Part shown: piece by piece, positions 16,227-25,339 of the stretch
How the letters are laid out: every line of letters starts with the position of its first letter
Position numbering within the stretch: the stretch's first letter is position 1
Origin: DASWIG01 sp965371445
Lineage (GTDB): Bacteria > Acidobacteriota > Thermoanaerobaculia > Multivoradales > J023
Reading direction: 5' to 3'
NCBI GenBank assembly: GCA_965371445.1
Contig: CBDUYN010000017.1
Coordinates: forward strand, 33,666 to 97,665
DNA length: 64,000 bases
Notes under the pieces: generated by a model
What the model was told of the DNA's origin: nothing
Seen by the model: the letters and a program-made list of their open reading frames with translations, nothing else
Database searches by the model: none
Made by a program: the position numbers and the translations under genes

Positions 16227-18368
16227 TCACGGCTCCCGGTATTCAACGCGCCGTTCCTGCTCGTCGAGGAGCGCCTCGCCACCCTCCGTCACGGCGAGGA
16301 GCCGGAAGAAATAGACGCCCGCCGGCAGCCGCGAGCGCGGGACGAGAAGCCGATATTGGAGCTTCGGCTCGAGGACGTCGCTTCGCCAAACCGTCTCCCG
16401 CCCTCCGTCGACGATCTCGAGGACATACCCATCGTGTGGCGTCACCCGATGGAGAAGAAGGGGAAAGAGGACGTGGCTCGCGTCGCCGCGCACCACAAGC
16501 TCCTCGCCGTCGCGCGGCACCTCCTTGAAGACGATCTCTTGGCGCGCGACCGCGACGCTGGGCTGGCTCAGGACATCGATCTGGCTGCGCAGCGCCGCGC
16601 CGTAGAGCGCCAGGCCCACGACCGCCACGAGGAGAGCCGCGGCCAGGGCCAACGGGACCACCGCCGGTCGCCGACCGGACGTTCGGCGGCGGGGCCTTGC
16701 CTCGACGAGCGCGTCGCGGGCCGGGGCGAGGACGTCTTCGATCCAGTCCTCGTAGTCGCCGTCGCGGTCGGCCTCGAGCTGGGAGGGTAGGGCGGAGACT
16801 GTCCCCCTGGGGGGATCAAGGGGGGAAGACACTGCTCCCTCCTCCGTCTCGGCGAGCTTCGCCCGCGCTTCGCCGAGCGCTTTCGTGTCGATGGAGCCGC
16901 TGCGCTCGCGCGGCGAGAGGAGCTTCGCGTCGATCCAGACCGCGAAAGCGCAGCGCAGGCGAAGCGGTCCCGACGCGGCCTCACGGCCGACGGTGACGTC
17001 GGCGCTGCCAGCCAGGGGAAAGGTGTCGACGGGCACCACCAGACAGCGTCCGGCGGCCCGGTAGAGGACCGCCCACTCCAGAGGCGTCTCTCCGGCCTGC
17101 GCCAGGACGTAGAGCCCTCCTACCTCCGCCGCGCCTCCGGCCGAGCTCTCGGGCTCCGCCTCCGCGAGCCGGGCGAGAGCTTCTCCGGTTCTCAAACGAA
17201 GCTCTTCGCGTCGCGTGTTTGCATCCATGCTTCGGGCTCCTCTTGAGGGGCCGCTTTGCAGGGCGACCTTCACCGTGGCGCCCTGGAGCTTAGCGGATTC
17301 GGAACCCCGGCACTGTTCCAGGAGACCTCCCAGGATCTCGTAGAGCCCCGGGAACCGCTCGCGGGGAATGTCGAGGAGCTCGGAGAGCTTACGGTACGAG
17401 GGAAGCTTCTCCGAGGCGACGTCGAGAGCATAGCCGTGAAGGAAGCTCCAGAGACGTTCGAGGTACTCTCGGGCCTTTGCCCGCAGGGTGAGCTGCCGGA
17501 GCCCCCGGTCGACACAGTCAGCGATCCTGTCGAACCATTCGCGCTTCTCGAAGTCGGTCTCCGGCTGCGTGACGGCGATCAGCCGGACGATTTTCTTGCC
17601 GGCTTCGTCTTCTCCCTCGACGCCGGGGACTCTTTCGCCCTGGAGCTCTTCGAGGATCTTGCCCCAGCGGGCGCGGACGTCGTCCTTCAAGGGGTCGACG
17701 AGCTCCCGGAAGCGGAAGGCGCGGACGTTGTGCTCCGGCAACTGGGAGATCCGGGCGGCGAGCCGGGAGACGGCTTCGGCGGAGGTTTCGCCGCGGGTGC
17801 TGATGAGAGCCGGGACGATCTCGTCGCCCCACGAGCCGACGTCCGATCCGGAGAGGGGATCCTCGGCCTCCTCGGGGTCCTCGTCGGCGGCGAAGCCGAA
17901 GACCGTGTCGTTGCGCACCTTCTGCGACCCCTTGAGGACGTGGAGGGATCCTTGCTCCAGGAGGTGGCGAAGGGCGGCGCGCAGCGCGTCGAAGACCTTG
18001 AAGCCCAGCGGGTCGTTTTTCTTCTGGACGCCGTGGAGGAAGTTGCGCACGTGCAGGACGACAAGGCCGTCGACGTTGGGCTTGGTTCGCGCGTGGGCCT
18101 GCAAGCTGCGAAGACAGTCCAGGAAGACGAAGGCGTAGCACTCCGCGGCGAGCTCGTCGAGCGCGTCGCCGTGGGGCGTGTCCGGCTCGGTCCAGCTCCG
18201 GGAACCGTAGATCCCGAGATGGCTCGGCGGTTGGGACCAGAGATGCCTCCTCCGGATCTCCCGGGCCAACGCCGCGCGGAGCTCGCTCCAGAGACGATCG
18301 AGCTCCTCGGCGGCCGGCGGTCCCCTCCTGGAGTCCAGCGAGAGGACGTATTCGGTAAAGACGCTCAT
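16227..18368 (-). CDS. Two-part protein: soluble N-terminal domain fused to a single-pass membrane protein (713 aa)
   Basis: Residues 1-360 form a helical, charged domain (FVFLDCLRSLQAH..., LHVRNFLHGVQKKNDP...). This arrangement is seen in proteins encoded beside CHAT genes and is vaguely reminiscent of RNA polymerase sigma-like helices, but I cannot assign it. Near residue 373 an internal SMDANTRREELRLRTGEALARL looks like the start of an originally separate protein. It continues to a transmembrane helix (VVPLALAAALLVAVVGLALYGA, about residue 590) and a C-terminal beta-rich extracytoplasmic domain (KLQYRLLVPRSRLPAGVYFFRL). The topology suggests a sensor linking an outside domain to the cytoplasm. 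It is the first gene of the CHAT cluster; no strong ribosome binding site at 18368. Confidence 0.6.
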   Translation of the reverse strand: MSVFTEYVLSLDSRRGPPAAEELDRLWSELRAALAREIRRRHLWSQPPSHLGIYGSRSWTEPDTPHGDALDELAAECYAFVFLDCLRSLQAHARTKPNVDGLVVLHVRNFLHGVQKKNDPLGFKVFDALRAALRHLLEQGSLHVLKGSQKVRNDTVFGFAADEDPEEAEDPLSGSDVGSWGDEIVPALISTRGETSAEAVSRLAARISQLPEHNVRAFRFRELVDPLKDDVRARWGKILEELQGERVPGVEGEDEAGKKIVRLIAVTQPETDFEKREWFDRIADCVDRGLRQLTLRAKAREYLERLWSFLHGYALDVASEKLPSYRKLSELLDIPRERFPGLYEILGGLLEQCRGSESAKLQGATVKVALQSGPSRGARSMDANTRREELRLRTGEALARLAEAEPESSAGGAAEVGGLYVLAQAGETPLEWAVLYRAAGRCLVVPVDTFPLAGSADVTVGREAASGPLRLRCAFAVWIDAKLLSPRERSGSIDTKALGEARAKLAETEEGAVSSPLDPPRGTVSALPSQLEADRDGDYEDWIEDVLAPARDALVEARPRRRTSGRRPAVVPLALAAALLVAVVGLALYGAALRSQIDVLSQPSVAVARQEIVFKEVPRDGEELVVRGDASHVLFPLLLHRVTPHDGYVLEIVDGGRETVWRSDVLEPKLQYRLLVPRSRLPAGVYFFRLLAVTEGGEALLDEQERRVEYREP

Positions 18369-18507
18369 CCGGATAGACAGATCTTATTTGTCCGGTACAT
18401 GGTAGCACGTCGTCCGGCCGAGTTGGGAAGCCCTGCGCCGATCGAGGGGGACCCGGCCTTCGTTCGGTTGACCCCTCGATCCCGCTTCGCTTAGGGTTCG
18501 CTTCCCG

Positions 18508-20805
18508 ATGGACGGCGAAGCCCACCTTCCGAGAAGACTCCTCCGAGCCGCCGGCCTCCTCGCCTGCTGCGCCGCGTGCGCCGGCCCACCGCCGAGCATC
18601 GACAAGACCCGCGAGGTCGTCCTGGAGCTCGCCTGGACGTTCCCCACCGCCGCCGTGGCGGCCGAAGTCTCCGTGATCGAAGTCGGGGCCGAATCGGCGC
18701 GTCCCCACCTCGTCTCCGGCTGGGGCGAGGACGAGCGAGACGAGCACGGCCCCTACGTCTGGGGCCTCGGCCCGGTCTCGGTGGTCGAGCTCTACGCCGC
18801 GGCGCCGGTCGACGTCACGCTCGGCCTCTCCTGCGCGCCGTTCCTCTTCGAGGGCGCACCGCCACAGACCGTGCGGCCGGTCCTGAACGGCCACGACCTT
18901 GGCGTGGTGCGCCTCGCGGGAGACGACACGACGCTCTACGAGGTCGAGGCCCCGGCGCGGACGCTGGTCGCCGGGACCAATCAGCTCGTCCTGGCCTACG
19001 GCACGTTCTTTCGGCCGCAGGACGTCCAATCCGGGTCCCAGGACGAACGCCGGCTCGCCGTCATGTGGCGCGGTATCGAGCTGCGCGGCCTCGGAGCCCG
19101 GGAACGCCCCTCGACCGACGACCTTCGCGAGAAGCTGCGCATCCCCGCCTCGACGGAGGTGGCCTACTACTTCGACTTCACGGGACCGGTGGAGCTGACG
19201 GCCGCCTCGGTCCTCGCCGAGGGCGAGGAAGATGTCGAGTTGGTCGTGAGCTTCACGAGCGAGGGCGAGGCCGAGGCCTGGAGCACGGTCCTTAATCCCC
19301 GCGACGGAGAGCCCCTGCGTGTCCGTCTTCCTCCCGAGGAGGCGGGAATCGGACGCCTGGCCCTGGTCGCCCGCCGCCGCGGGGGGCTGCGGGGCCTCTT
19401 CGGCCATGCAGGCGACGGGGCCGTTACCTTGACGCTGCCTACCGTACGGTCGCTCGCCGAGCCGGCGGCGTCTCCTGTCCGGGCGAGCGTCCCTCCCACG
19501 CCTCCCAACGTCGTCGTCTATCTCGTCGACACCCTGCGCGCCGACCACCTCGGCGTCTACGGCTACGAGCGTCCGACGAGCCCCGAGCTCGACCGCTTCG
19601 CCCGCGACGCCGTCACGTTCGAGAACGCCGCCGCGCCGTCGAGCTGGACCCGCCCGTCGGTGGTCTCGCTGCTGACGGGCCTGCGCCCCTGGGTCCACGG
19701 CGTGAACCGCCGCGAAGACGCGCTCTCCCAGGACGTCGAGACGCTGGCGGAGATCCTCGCCGCGGCGGGCTACGAGACGGCCGCTTTCATAACCAACGGC
19801 AACGTTGGTCCCGACTTCGCCGTCGACCAGGGCTTCGGGCGCTTCCGTTACCTCCGGGAGAGCCCGAACCGTCCCGCGGTGCACCAGCTTTCGGACCGGG
19901 TGAACCAGGCCGTCTTCCGCTGGCTCGCGAATCGCGATCCGGCGGCCGACGGTCCGGCGGCCCGGAAGCCGTTTTTCCTCTACGTCCACACGACGGACCC
20001 CCACGCGCCGTACTTTCCGCCGCGTGCCTACCGCGAGCGCTTCGCGCCCGAGGTCGACCCGGAGCTGGGTCTGCTGCCGTCGATCCACGACCTCGTCCGG
20101 GTGCGCCGCGGCGACGCGCCACCCGGGGTCCGTGAAGCCCTCCTCGACCTCTACGACGGCGAGATCGCCTTCAACGACCACCACTTCGGCCGCCTCGTCG
20201 CGCATCTGAAGGAGCTTGGCCTCTACGAAGACGCGCTCGTCGTCTTCGTGTCCGACCACGGCGAGGCGTTTCGCGACCACGGGGTCTGGGGCCATGGGCG
20301 CACGCTCTACGACGAGGAGCTGCGGGTGCCTTTCCTCGTCAAGCTGCCGGGCGGCGAGCATGCCGGGCGGCGTTTTGCGGACCCGGTCGAGCTGATCGAC
20401 GTCGCGCCGACGATTCTCGACCTTGCGGGTCTCGTGCCGCCGGCGCGGCTCGACGGGCGAAGCGTCCGCGCGACCCTCGATGGCTCGGTCCCCGGCGAGC
20501 GGTCGGCGTTTTCGCTCCTCTCGCTCGGCGATGTCAGCATGCGTGCCGTCCTCTCGCACGGCTTCAAGCTCGTCCTCGACGACTCGAAGCGCCGCCGCGG
20601 CGATCCAATCCAGCTCTACCGCCTGGCGGCGAGCGGCGAAAACGAGAACCTGGCGCCGGAGCTTCCTCTCCAAACCTCGTTCCTGATCCAGGTGCTCGGC
20701 CGCATGGAGCTGGTGACCGAGGCAGACGGGATCGCCGAGCCCGACGAGGCGGAGATCAGCGACGAGCTGCGCCGCCAGCTCGAGGCGTTGGGCTACGTGA
20801 ACTGA
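18508..20805 (+). CDS. Sulfatase/alkaline-phosphatase-superfamily lipoprotein (765 aa)
   Basis: A lipoprotein-type signal (LLRAAGLLACCAACAG) is followed by a 300-residue beta-rich N-terminal domain. A sulfatase fold runs from about residue 335: NVVVYLVDTLRADHLGVYGY gives the first metal Asp; SSWTRPSVVSLLTG is the nucleophile segment; VVFVSDHGEAFRDHGVWGHG gives the second Asp/His pair. The nucleophile position is Thr rather than the Cys/Ser that is converted to formylglycine in true sulfatases. A phosphodiester or phosphoethanolamine hydrolase/transferase role is therefore as likely as a sulfatase. Its 3' end overlaps the convergent dinB by 50 bp. Confidence 0.82.
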   Translation: MDGEAHLPRRLLRAAGLLACCAACAGPPPSIDKTREVVLELAWTFPTAAVAAEVSVIEVGAESARPHLVSGWGEDERDEHGPYVWGLGPVSVVELYAAAPVDVTLGLSCAPFLFEGAPPQTVRPVLNGHDLGVVRLAGDDTTLYEVEAPARTLVAGTNQLVLAYGTFFRPQDVQSGSQDERRLAVMWRGIELRGLGARERPSTDDLREKLRIPASTEVAYYFDFTGPVELTAASVLAEGEEDVELVVSFTSEGEAEAWSTVLNPRDGEPLRVRLPPEEAGIGRLALVARRRGGLRGLFGHAGDGAVTLTLPTVRSLAEPAASPVRASVPPTPPNVVVYLVDTLRADHLGVYGYERPTSPELDRFARDAVTFENAAAPSSWTRPSVVSLLTGLRPWVHGVNRREDALSQDVETLAEILAAAGYETAAFITNGNVGPDFAVDQGFGRFRYLRESPNRPAVHQLSDRVNQAVFRWLANRDPAADGPAARKPFFLYVHTTDPHAPYFPPRAYRERFAPEVDPELGLLPSIHDLVRVRRGDAPPGVREALLDLYDGEIAFNDHHFGRLVAHLKELGLYEDALVVFVSDHGEAFRDHGVWGHGRTLYDEELRVPFLVKLPGGEHAGRRFADPVELIDVAPTILDLAGLVPPARLDGRSVRATLDGSVPGERSAFSLLSLGDVSMRAVLSHGFKLVLDDSKRRRGDPIQLYRLAASGENENLAPELPLQTSFLIQVLGRMELVTEADGIAEPDEAEISDELRRQLEALGYVN

Positions 20806-21892
20806 GGCCCAACGTCTCGTCAAAGAGCCAGAGCTGGACCGAGGCGCCGCGGACGAGCCCCGAGGCGGTGACGCCCAGCAGCCGGACGTTGCGCTTCGCC
20901 GCGTCGGTCTGGTGGAGGAGCTGCTTGGCGATCGTGGCGATCCAGCGCGGCGAGTCGACGGCGTCAGGCAAGGTGCGCGAGCGGGTCAGGGTGGTGAAGT
21001 CTGGGTAGCGCACCTTGACGGTGACGGTGCGGGCGGCGATCTCGCGTTGCACGAGCCCGCTGGCGACCCGCTCGGAGAGGTCGTCGATCTGGGCTTCCAT
21101 GTCGGCGAGGTCTTGGAGGTCGCGGGCGTAGGTCCGCTCGTGGCCGAGGCTCTTGCGTTCGCGGTGCGTGCGGACCGGACGCTCGTCGATGCCGCGGGCG
21201 TAGTTGTAAAGGCCTCGGCCGTGGCGTCCGAAACGTCGTTCCAAGCTCTCCAGGGAGAGCGAGCGCAGCTCCGCGACGGTGTGCGCGCCAAGCGTATGCA
21301 AGGCCTTCTCGGTGGCGGGTCCGACGCCGTGAAGGCGGCGTACGGAAAGCGGCGTGAGGAAGTCGAGGACCTGGTGGGGCTTGACGACGGTGAGGCCGTT
21401 GGGCTTGTTGAAGTCCGAGGCGATCTTGGCGATCAGGCGATTGGGTCCCACGCCGATCGAGACGGTCAGGCGGCGCTCCGCCAGCACCCGGCGGCGGATC
21501 TCGCGGGCCACGGCGGTGGCGCTTGGAAACTCTCCAAGATGCTCGGTGACGTCGAGATAGGCCTCGTCGAGCGACGCCGGCTGGACGAGGGGCGTCATCT
21601 CCCGGAAGATGCGGAAGATCTCCTGCGATTCGGCCTGGTAGCGCTTGAAGTCGGGCTTCAAGAATACGGCCTGTGGGCAGAGCTTGACGGCCTGGGCCGC
21701 GGGCATCGCCGAATGCACGCCGAAGCGCCGCGCCTCGTAGCTCGCCGCCGCCACGACGCCGCGGCCCTGCGGGCTGCCGCCGACGACGACGGGCTTGCCC
21801 TGAAGCGACGGCTCGTCGCGCATGTGGACCGCGGCGTAGAAGCAGTCCATGTCGCAGTGGAGGATTCGCCGTGGCGCGCCGGTCTCGTCCAT
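20756..21892 (-). CDS. dinB: DNA polymerase IV (Y family)
   Basis: Starts ILHCDMDCFYAAVHMRDEP, the first Y-family metal motif. The SLDEAYLD motif gives the other two acidic residues, and GVGPATEKALHTLG is the helix-hairpin-helix of the thumb. The little-finger domain ends in QLWLF (about residues 353-357), a good beta-clamp binding motif. At 378 aa it is full length for DinB. It does translesion synthesis and mutagenic replication when forks stall. The start at ATG 21892 is 11 bp from the opposing small gene; the 3' end overlaps the sulfatase-like gene. Confidence 0.95.
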   Translation of the reverse strand: MDETGAPRRILHCDMDCFYAAVHMRDEPSLQGKPVVVGGSPQGRGVVAAASYEARRFGVHSAMPAAQAVKLCPQAVFLKPDFKRYQAESQEIFRIFREMTPLVQPASLDEAYLDVTEHLGEFPSATAVAREIRRRVLAERRLTVSIGVGPNRLIAKIASDFNKPNGLTVVKPHQVLDFLTPLSVRRLHGVGPATEKALHTLGAHTVAELRSLSLESLERRFGRHGRGLYNYARGIDERPVRTHRERKSLGHERTYARDLQDLADMEAQIDDLSERVASGLVQREIAARTVTVKVRYPDFTTLTRSRTLPDAVDSPRWIATIAKQLLHQTDAAKRNVRLLGVTASGLVRGASVQLWLFDETLGLSSRSPTPRAGGAARR

Positions 21893-21939
21893 TCGACGAT
21901 TCTATGGCGAGACGCCGAGATGGTAGTCTTGCGGACGAG

Positions 21940-22584
21940 ATGGCAAGCTCTCGGAAAACGAAAACGCTCCTGGCCTGGGGAGCAAGCGCTGTCCTGGTCC
22001 TGGCCGGGGGCGGCGCGCTCTACGTCGTCCGGGGTGCCCTGGCCTCGGGCGTCGACGGCCTCATGGGTGGCACCGAGGCCGAGGCGCCCCCACCGGTGGC
22101 GCCGCCGGTGGCCTCGCCACCGCCGCCGGTGGTGCCGGAAAGGCCGCGGCTCACCTATGTCGAGATTGAGGCACGCCTGGAGTCGCTGCCGGAAAAGACC
22201 CTGGCGTTGATCGGCGAGGGCCTGGCCGAGCTGCCGGAATTTCAGGGTCTCGATTCTTCGGACCCGCAAGTCGTGCGGCGCATTCGCGCCCGCTGGCAGC
22301 CCTGGGGCACGATCTGGAGGAATCGAACCGGCGTCCTCAAGAAGCGCCTGCCGGACACCGAGGACTGTGACCTCCACGCCGACCTGGCGCCGACCTGCGC
22401 CATGCTCGTCCGGGTCTTGGTCCTCCTCGACCGGGTCCCCGAAGCGGCCAACCTCGAGGAGGCGAACGCGATGCTCGAAGAGGCTCGAACCGAGGTCGAC
22501 ACCTTTCTCAACCCGCCCGAGGAAGAGGAAGAGGGGGGAGAGGGGGAAGAGGGGGAAGGCGAGGACGACGGCGACGCCGCGTAG
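21940..22584 (+). CDS. Single-pass membrane protein, unknown function (214 aa)
   Basis: ATG 21940 gives MASSRKTKTLLAWGASAVLVLAGGGALYVV, a positively charged start followed by one transmembrane helix. A Pro/Ala-rich linker (APPPVAPPVASPPPP) and a 110-residue helical domain with two Cys (CDLHADLAPTC) follow, then a very acidic Glu/Gly tail. Earlier in-frame ATGs at 21871 and 21904 would overlap dinB or add junk. The domain is probably extracytoplasmic. No family recognised; the next gene is convergent. Confidence 0.6.
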   Translation: MASSRKTKTLLAWGASAVLVLAGGGALYVVRGALASGVDGLMGGTEAEAPPPVAPPVASPPPPVVPERPRLTYVEIEARLESLPEKTLALIGEGLAELPEFQGLDSSDPQVVRRIRARWQPWGTIWRNRTGVLKKRLPDTEDCDLHADLAPTCAMLVRVLVLLDRVPEAANLEEANAMLEEARTEVDTFLNPPEEEEEGGEGEEGEGEDDGDAA

Positions 22585-22598
22585 GGGCGCACGGCCGG

Positions 22599-25016
22599 CT
22601 ACTCGCAGCGGAGGGCTTCGATCGGTTCGACCGTGGCGGCGCGGTGTGCCGGCAAGACGCTGGCGAGCACCGTCGTCACCGCCAGCAGGATCCCCGCCGC
22701 GATCGTGGTCGAGGGCTCGACCGGCATGTAATTGGCGAGCAGGCTGGTGATCTTGCGTAGCACGAGCACCATCAGGGGTAAACCCAGGAGCAGCCCCAGG
22801 CCGAGCAGAAGCAAGCCCTCGCCGACGATCAAGCGTAGGATCCGGCGGTGGCCGGCTCCCATCACCATGCGCATTCCGATCTCCTGGGTGCGTAGCGCCA
22901 CCGAGTAGCCGAGCACGCCGAAGGTCCCGAGCGCGGCCAGCAGGAAGGCCAACGACCCCAGGATACCGAGGAACGTCATGTAGAGCTCGACGTCGACGTA
23001 GAACTTGTCGAGGTAGTCACCTAGCGTCTGGATCGGGGCCGTCGCCTTGGGGTCGAAATGGCGGATTTCCTCGTGGAGACGTTCCGCCAGGCTTCCGGGA
23101 TCGGACCTGGCCCGAAGGCTCACGAAGGTGTGCCTCGTGGGTTGCTGCCTCCAGGGGAGGTAGACCGTGGCGGGATTCTCCCTGCGCAGCGCCAGGCCGT
23201 GGCGGACGTTGCCGACCACACCGACGACCACATGCGAGCTTGCGTCGATCGTCAGGCGCTCTCCGAGGGGGTCCTGGCCGTCCCAATAGCGTTCGGCGGC
23301 GGCCTCGCTGATCACCGCCACCGGGTTCGTGCCGTCGCGGTCGGCCTCGGTGAAGAGGCGGCCTCGGCGCAGCGGGATGCCGAGCGTCTTGAAAAAACCC
23401 GGGCTCGTGATCATCCGGTAGGCCCGCGGCGGAACGCCCCCGATCTCGGGAGGACGGTCGTCGACGGTGAAGTCGAGCTGTTTGACGTAAAGGCTTCGCG
23501 GCGGCAGGGCGCTCGCCATCGCACCGTCGACTCCCGGCAGGTTCCGGAGCCGTTCGAGGAGCTCGTCCATGCGGCGCACCCGCTCGCCGTCGTCGGGGTA
23601 GCGTGCTTCGGGAAGCAGTATCTCGACGGTCAGGAGGTTTTCGTCGACCACGAATCCGGGGTCGGTGTAGCGCAGCTCCAGGAAGCTACGGATCGCCGTG
23701 CTGGCGCCGCCGACGCAAACGAGCGCCAGCGCGATCTGGGCCACCACCAGGGCGTTGGCCGTGCGCCGCCGTCCGCGTCCCGCCGTGGCGCCGTGACCAC
23801 CGTCCTTGAGCGCGGTCACCAGCTCGATTCGCCGGGTATGGATCGCCGGTGCGATCCCGAAGACGAGGCCCGCGGTCATGGTGATCCCAAGGGTGAACAA
23901 AAGCACCTGGAGGTCGATTTCCGGCAGGAAGGTCTTCGAGTACTGACCCGCCAGGTGGTTGCGGAAAAGCTTCACGCTGGCTGCCGCCAGGGCCAGTCCG
24001 ACGAGACCGGCCGCGAAGGAGAGCACCAGGCTCTCGGTCAGCAGCTGGCGGACGATGCGCCACTGTCCGGCACCGAGGCTCGTGCGCACCGCGATCTCCC
24101 GCTCGCGAGCCTGGCTCCTCGCGAGGAGAAGGTTGGCGATGTTGGAGCAGGCGATCAGCAGCACGAAGGCCAGGGCGGCCTGAAAGAGGGTGAAAAGCGT
24201 CCTGCTGACCGGATCCGGGAACTCTTCGCGAAGATTGAGCACTTCCACCAGGTAGTCGCGGTTGGCCTCCGGATGCTCGCGGGCGAGCTGCGCCATGATG
24301 GTGCGCAGCTCCGCCTGTGCCTCGGCGCTCGTACGGCCCTCGGCCCGCCGGCCCAAGACGATCAGGTCTCGCTCCTCGCGGCGCAAGTGGTCGCGGTCGA
24401 GGACGAGAGGCATGAAGGCCCGGATTTCGGAATTGAGCAGGAAATCGAACTCCTTGCCCAGGACGCCGACGACGTCGTAGGCCATGCCGTCGAGCATCAC
24501 GGCGTTGCCCACCAGATCCTCGCGCGATCCGAAGCGCTCCACCCAGAGCTCATGGGTGATGACCACGACCCGGTGGCGTCCCGGGACGGCTTCCTCCGGC
24601 ACGAAGTTGCGGCCGCGGATCGGCTCGACCCCCAGCATGTCGAGCAGCCCCACGCTGACCTCGGCGGCCGCGGCGAGCTTCGGCTCCTCGCCGACGTCGA
24701 GGCCGACCACCCGCAGGCGGATCGCGACGAGCTCCTCGAACGACGTCTGGCGTTCCAGGTAGTCGAGATAGTTGGCCGCCGAGCAGCGTTCGATCCAGCC
24801 CTCGGGCCTGAGCCGGTGACGTTCGCTGACGAATTCGAGGCGTTCCGGCTCCGCGTAGGGAAGCGGCCGGTAGAGCATGCTGTTGACGAAGCTGAAGACG
24901 GTGGTGTTGCCGGCGACGGCGAGGGCCAGGGAGGCGACGGCGAGGAGGGTGACCGTGACGTTTCTGCGCAGCGTCCGCAGGGCGTAGCTCGTGTCTTGCC
25001 AGAGGCTCCCCATCAT
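22599..25016 (-). CDS. Orphan MacB/FtsX-type ABC permease with duplicated core (ADOP-like)
   Basis: 805 aa with two copies of the MacB periplasmic-core plus FtsX arrangement. The N-terminus reads DTSYALRTLRRNVTVTLLAV with a transmembrane helix. A large periplasmic domain follows, then three helices around residue 280-400 (FVLLIACSNIANLLLARSQAREREIAVRTSLGA). A second periplasmic domain precedes a final helix set with LRTQEIGMRMVMGAGHRRIL. No ATPase gene is adjacent. This duplicated-orphan layout is typical of the acidobacterial permease family, so it carries taxonomic weight. ATG 25016 has GGAG at good spacing. Substrate unknown. Confidence 0.9.
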   Translation of the reverse strand: MMGSLWQDTSYALRTLRRNVTVTLLAVASLALAVAGNTTVFSFVNSMLYRPLPYAEPERLEFVSERHRLRPEGWIERCSAANYLDYLERQTSFEELVAIRLRVVGLDVGEEPKLAAAAEVSVGLLDMLGVEPIRGRNFVPEEAVPGRHRVVVITHELWVERFGSREDLVGNAVMLDGMAYDVVGVLGKEFDFLLNSEIRAFMPLVLDRDHLRREERDLIVLGRRAEGRTSAEAQAELRTIMAQLAREHPEANRDYLVEVLNLREEFPDPVSRTLFTLFQAALAFVLLIACSNIANLLLARSQAREREIAVRTSLGAGQWRIVRQLLTESLVLSFAAGLVGLALAAASVKLFRNHLAGQYSKTFLPEIDLQVLLFTLGITMTAGLVFGIAPAIHTRRIELVTALKDGGHGATAGRGRRRTANALVVAQIALALVCVGGASTAIRSFLELRYTDPGFVVDENLLTVEILLPEARYPDDGERVRRMDELLERLRNLPGVDGAMASALPPRSLYVKQLDFTVDDRPPEIGGVPPRAYRMITSPGFFKTLGIPLRRGRLFTEADRDGTNPVAVISEAAAERYWDGQDPLGERLTIDASSHVVVGVVGNVRHGLALRRENPATVYLPWRQQPTRHTFVSLRARSDPGSLAERLHEEIRHFDPKATAPIQTLGDYLDKFYVDVELYMTFLGILGSLAFLLAALGTFGVLGYSVALRTQEIGMRMVMGAGHRRILRLIVGEGLLLLGLGLLLGLPLMVLVLRKITSLLANYMPVEPSTTIAAGILLAVTTVLASVLPAHRAATVEPIEALRCE

Positions 25017-25339
25017 GTTCTCCAGTGCTCGAAAGGATCTCCGCTCGCCGCGTTGCCGACGGGAAAACCCGCCTCGAGGAACTGCGGTAGGAAAGGGAGG
25101 CCGTCTACGGCATGGCTTCGTGAGCCCTCCCAGAGGGGGATTATACAGCAGCGGGCGGGCACTGTGACCGGCGAAACCTGGAGAAGGCGCCAGATTCGAG
25201 GAGAGAGGAGAGAAAGGAGGGCCCAGGGGGGTGGGGAATCTCAGGCGGAATGACCGTTCCCAGGCCCTTGACCGTCTTCTACGCAGTCGCGCCCTCCAGG
25301 TTTCGCCGCGGTTGGATAAAATCGGGCGGCGAGCCCGCC
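25017..25339. other. Intergenic stretch of 323 bp
   Basis: No gene seen. It holds the likely promoter and leader of the permease (minus strand) and the region beyond the CBS gene stop. The sequence around 25190-25240 is purine-rich (GAGGAGAGAAAGGAGG) with no open frame of quality. Confidence 0.5.

Noticed and set aside
17518..20823. 1101-codon minus-strand frame
   Set aside because: It is antisense to the sulfatase-like gene and then runs into the membrane-fusion gene out of frame; composition is Arg/Gly-rich with no motif.
23058..25253. 731-codon plus-strand frame
   Set aside because: Antisense of the duplicated permease; no domain, and composition typical of a shadow frame in high-GC DNA.
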